Shown here piece after piece: positions 6,706 through 9,001 of a DNA stretch of 9,001 bases (its first letter is position 1; the number at the start of each line of letters is the position of its first letter). The stretch is taken from assembly GCA_023151145.1 (NCBI GenBank), contig JAKLJM010000069.1:1-9001 (forward strand). The letters run 5' to 3'. The translations under genes and the position numbers were made by a program. The DNA comes from Bacteriovoracaceae bacterium. Its GTDB lineage: Bacteria; Bdellovibrionota; Bacteriovoracia; Bacteriovoracales; Bacteriovoracaceae. The notes below the pieces were generated by a model. The model did not search any database and was not told the origin of the DNA. It was given only the letters and a program-made list of their open reading frames with translations.

Positions 6706-7139
6706 TTTATTTCTCCTGTAAATGTTTTTTGATCTTTTAATGATGTGATTTGATATTTTTTAGTAGTTTTCATTTTGTCATTGAGAGGAATTTTTAATAT
6801 TCTTTCAAATCCCTCTTTGGTGATTTTGTTATTTACTGGTTTGCCAGATTTCTTGTCATCGAATTGTTCAAAGTGTGAAAACTGCTCAGCAAAAAAACCT
6901 TTTTCAAAAATAACTTTATTAGTTTCATCAAAAAATGAAATTTTAAAATTTGATTGAACTTCAGGGGAACCTGTATCGCAGAATTCATCTTTTAAGATAA
7001 ACTTGTCGGTGATTTTAACATTTGCTTCTTTATCGGCCTTAAGAACTAAACTAACTGCCTTTCCGCAAAGGGTTTCAGCATGTACCCAACTTTGAAAAAA
7101 TAAAAGTCCTAGAAACAATAATGTTTTACTTGTTTTCAT
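6699..7139 (-). CDS. Small secreted protein, operon partner of the metalloprotease, function unknown
   Basis: This is a 146-residue protein with a clear signal peptide: MKTSK, a Leu/Phe core, and WVHA before Glu22. The mature part is about 125 residues, lysine-rich, and has just two Cys (25 and 54), well placed for one disulphide. The alternating hydrophobic pattern (NFKISFFDETNKVIFEKGFF) suggests a beta-sandwich rather than a helical fold. I do not recognise a family. Start choice is firm: GAGGTGA (7144-7150) lies four bases upstream. Its 3' end overlaps the metalloprotease start by 7 bases, so the two are co-translated and exported together. Possible roles include inhibitor, chaperone or substrate-presenting partner of the protease; none of these is shown by the sequence. 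No convincing promoter is seen in the 74 bases separating it from the FAD oxidoreductase gene upstream, so it may depend on read-through. Confidence 0.75.
   Translation of the reverse strand: MKTSKTLLFLGLLFFQSWVHAETLCGKAVSLVLKADKEANVKITDKFILKDEFCDTGSPEVQSNFKISFFDETNKVIFEKGFFAEQFSHFEQFDDKKSGKPVNNKITKEGFERILKIPLNDKMKTTKKYQITSLKDQKTFTGEIKW
6712..6717 (-). promoter_or_regulatory. Shine-Dalgarno of the metalloprotease gene, inside the partner gene
   Basis: On the minus strand AGGAGA lies seven bases before the ATG at 6705 and within the last codons of the 146-aa protein gene. It is among the strongest ribosome binding sites in the window. It fixes the protease start and suggests high translation coupled to the upstream gene. 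Confidence 0.75.
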
Positions 7140-7213
7140 AAAGTCACCTCACGTCCTTGTCGGATATCTTGGAACTAACTTTATTGATGAAAGCTAGATG
7201 CTTTTGGTCGGGT

Positions 7214-8728
7214 TTATTTAAGCGTTAGATGTTTATGAAGTTGTTGAGCCCCATGAATGGTGGCAGCCAGCCCTTGGCCTGGAAAAACGGTATCGCCAAG
7301 TAAGAAAAAATTTTCGTCCCTAGTATAAGGAGAGATAAGATCAAAGGGAAATCGTTTAAGATCATGAGGAATACCACCAACTAGTCCATCCTCTCTAAGT
7401 GTATAGCGTGCAAAAGTTGAAGGACTTCCAGAGGTCAAATGCTGAATATGTTCATATCGATAATCGAAAACCGATAGAAATTTATCAAGGATAATTTTAG
7501 AGTATTTTAGTTTTTGGTCTTGATAATCAGGTTCATTTTTTGATTTAAATTTTTTAGGCTTCATGTGAATAGAGATGGTAACGGTTTGAAAACCGCGAGG
7601 AGCTCTTGCTTCATCATCCTTGGCAGAAAAAGAAACAAAAAATGAAGCAATTTGATGTAGGCTTTTTTCTTCAGGTGAAAAATGAATTTGATAGTAAAGA
7701 GATTCTCTGTCTTTTGCAGGGACTGCAAAGTAGAGAGAAAAAGCCGACCAACATTCTTCTTTAAGCTGATCAATATTATGAGAGATAAGAGGAGCTAATT
7801 CTGAACTTAAAAGTTTTTTTGTGTTCCAAATCGGAATTGTTGAAATAATTTTTTGAGCAATAAATTCTTTGTCAGTTGTTTTTATTAAAAATTTATTTTG
7901 GACTTTAGAAATGGATTGAACTTTTTGTTTGTATTCGATATTCGTTTTTTCTGCCAATGAATGCATGAAGCAATTCATTCCACCGTAACAATAATGAGTA
8001 TCTTCAGGATAAAAAAGTCCCATAGCTGCTAATAGGTGTGGTGTATGTTCACTTGTATTTTGGGCCGTAATAAAAAGTAATTCATTTAAAAATGATTTAA
8101 CATCGCTACGGTTTTTTAGTTGGAGAGGAAGTGCGTCTTCTAAGCTTTCAAAAAGTGTTGGGAACAATGTACTGGCAAATAAAGTTTTTCTATTAAGATA
8201 ACTTGATAAAAAATTAAACTTAAAACTAGGAAAGTAAGGAAAGTTTTGGATGATACTCCAAGCTTTGTCGTGTAAAATTTTTTCTTTGTTCCAAAACTCA
8301 GCAGTTGAATGAAGATTAAAAAATGACTCAAAATTTTTAATCCATTCTTGATGATTGGAAGGACGTAAAAGAAAACGATTATTTAAATGAAAAACAATAC
8401 CGGGATCTATTTTGGTAAACTGGTTAGTGAGGCAAAGTTTTTTAATTAAAAGATCTATTGGTCTAAGATCAGCAAGTCCAGAAAAGGTAGTTGCTCCGGC
8501 ATCAAAAGTGAACGGCCCTCGATGAAAATAAGATGATGAGCCACCGGGATATTTATGAGCTTCCAAAACTAGGACGTCTCTTCCGTCATTTTTTAAAAGT
8601 GCCCCAAGCGCTAGACCCGCACTACCACCACCAATAATTATGATTTCTCTCTCATTTACACTATTCATATGAGTCATTTTAGAGAGATAGAGGGTTTCTG
8701 CAAAGAGACAGGGCCGATACAAGAACAT
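7214..8728 (-). CDS. CrtI-like FAD-dependent oxidoreductase (phytoene desaturase/isomerase superfamily)
   Basis: The protein has up to 504 residues. It has an N-terminal Rossmann dinucleotide-binding site, IIIIGGGSAGLALG (about 29-42), with Glu56 for the ribose and PGGSSSYF after it, then FDAGATTFSG. Near the C-terminus FLLGDTVFPGQGLAATIHGAQQL is the second FAD-binding signature. This arrangement is typical of the carotenoid desaturase/isomerase and retinol-saturase-like superfamily. No other carotenoid gene is visible, so the substrate could be another polyene or lipid. The start is uncertain. ATG at 8728 has AAGG eight bases upstream but adds about 20 residues before the expected N-terminus. 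ATGs at 8677 and 8668 fit the family length better but lack a Shine-Dalgarno. It is divergent from another FAD enzyme across 75 bases, and on the same strand as the downstream protease operon. Confidence 0.8.
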   Translation of the reverse strand: MFLYRPCLFAETLYLSKMTHMNSVNEREIIIIGGGSAGLALGALLKNDGRDVLVLEAHKYPGGSSSYFHRGPFTFDAGATTFSGLADLRPIDLLIKKLCLTNQFTKIDPGIVFHLNNRFLLRPSNHQEWIKNFESFFNLHSTAEFWNKEKILHDKAWSIIQNFPYFPSFKFNFLSSYLNRKTLFASTLFPTLFESLEDALPLQLKNRSDVKSFLNELLFITAQNTSEHTPHLLAAMGLFYPEDTHYCYGGMNCFMHSLAEKTNIEYKQKVQSISKVQNKFLIKTTDKEFIAQKIISTIPIWNTKKLLSSELAPLISHNIDQLKEECWSAFSLYFAVPAKDRESLYYQIHFSPEEKSLHQIASFFVSFSAKDDEARAPRGFQTVTISIHMKPKKFKSKNEPDYQDQKLKYSKIILDKFLSVFDYRYEHIQHLTSGSPSTFARYTLREDGLVGGIPHDLKRFPFDLISPYTRDENFFLLGDTVFPGQGLAATIHGAQQLHKHLTLK

Positions 8729-8782
8729 TGTCTTAGCCTTGTCTACCTTTTAAGTGAACAAAACATTGCTACTGTCTAATGA
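8728..8782. promoter_or_regulatory. Phased TGTCT repeats in a divergent control region, possible operator
   Basis: TGTCT occurs at 8729-8733, 8740-8744 and 8773-8777, spaced 11 and 33 bases, all in one 11-bp register. Read on the minus strand the units are AAGACA, TAGACA and TAGACA. The two intermediate register positions (8751 and 8762) are not conserved. Same-face repeats at one helical turn are typical of cooperative regulators. Promoters for the two flanking genes must lie here, but I find no clear -10/-35 pair in either direction. Function is inference. Confidence 0.3.
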
Positions 8783-8803
8783 GCAAGAAAAGGAAGAATT
8801 TAA

Positions 8804-9001
8804 ATGAAGAAAATTGCAGTCGTAGGATCAGGGATCAGTGGTTTAAGCGCAGCATGGTTGTTGCAAAACCATAGTGCAAGTAACAAGGCTTGTGAAGTCC
8901 ATCTTTTTGAATCTAGTGATTATCTAGGGGGTCATTCTAATACTGTCGACGTGACTCTTGAAGGCCATACTGCTCCTGTTGATACGGGATTTTTAGTTCA
9001 T
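8804..9001 (+). CDS. COG2907-type NAD/FAD-binding amine-oxidase-like protein, 3' end outside the window
   Basis: The first 66 codons are present and the frame is open at the right edge. The N-terminus MKKIAVVGSGISGLSAAW is a Rossmann GxGxxG site, followed by FESSDYLGGHSNTVDV and PVDTGFLVH. That combination, especially YLGGHSNTV and DTGFLV, is characteristic of the COG2907 predicted NAD/FAD-binding proteins. In many bacteria these sit beside DUF1365 and cyclopropane-fatty-acid-synthase-like genes and are thought to modify membrane lipids, some under light or singlet-oxygen control; this is family knowledge and not visible here. AAGGA (8790-8794) lies nine bases before the ATG. It is divergent from the CrtI-like gene, with possible shared regulation from the repeats between them. 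Confidence 0.88.
   Translation, partial: MKKIAVVGSGISGLSAAWLLQNHSASNKACEVHLFESSDYLGGHSNTVDVTLEGHTAPVDTGFLVH

Noticed and set aside
7190..7204. AAAGC-TAGAT-GCTTT hairpin after the CrtI-like gene, as a terminator
   Set aside because: It has only five pairs and no T-run on the minus strand. It is too weak to call.
8756..8779. GAAC ... GTCTAA as an ECF-sigma promoter for the COG2907 gene
   Set aside because: The elements look right, but the spacing is about two bases shorter than usual ECF promoters, and the GTCTA is better explained by the 11-bp repeat series.

Overview
The window is AT-rich, tightly packed bacterial DNA with ordinary Shine-Dalgarno sites, seven chromosomal-type genes or gene pairs, and no sign of phage, insertion sequence, CRISPR or RNA genes. 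The protein types fit a Gram-negative bacterium: an L,D-transpeptidase, several Sec-type signal peptides, a bacterial RNase G, nucleoside phosphorylases, and FAD oxidoreductases. A Bdellovibrionota/Bacteriovorax-like predator is my best guess. It rests only on base composition, the secreted protease, the L,D-transpeptidase and the nucleoside-salvage operon, so it is an inference and not something the sequence proves.

Layout. Bases 2-877 (+) hold the 3' part of an L,D-transpeptidase gene, ending in a perfect 8-bp hairpin. Bases 904-3481 (-) form a three-gene nucleoside catabolism operon, transcribed deoA, punA, cdd, with each junction a TAATG stop/start overlap. A divergent intergenic region of 103 bases (3482-3584) separates it from a small secreted or membrane protein of unknown function (3585-4010, +). 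This is followed by the gene for RNase G (4094-5677, +). The rng leader holds three related sequence blocks that can pair in two mutually exclusive ways, one of which buries the ribosome binding site and start codon. The rng gene converges, with only 5 bases between stops, on a two-gene operon (7139 to 5683, -). That operon encodes a small secreted protein of unknown function and a secreted metzincin-like metalloprotease with HExxHxxGxxD and a candidate Met-turn. Upstream of that, on the same strand, lies a CrtI-like FAD oxidoreductase (8728-7214). It is divergent from the 5' end of a COG2907-type NAD/FAD amine-oxidase-like gene (8804 to the window edge, +).

How the genes work together. cdd, punA and deoA together turn cytidine/deoxycytidine, purine nucleosides and thymidine/uridine into free bases plus (deoxy)ribose-1-phosphate. 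The metalloprotease and the 146-aa protein are translationally coupled and both exported, so they probably act in the same place. The two FAD enzymes share a 75-base divergent control region carrying three copies of TGTCT in 11-bp register, which could be an operator. The two observations most worth follow-up are the rng leader pairing element and the secreted protease/partner pair.
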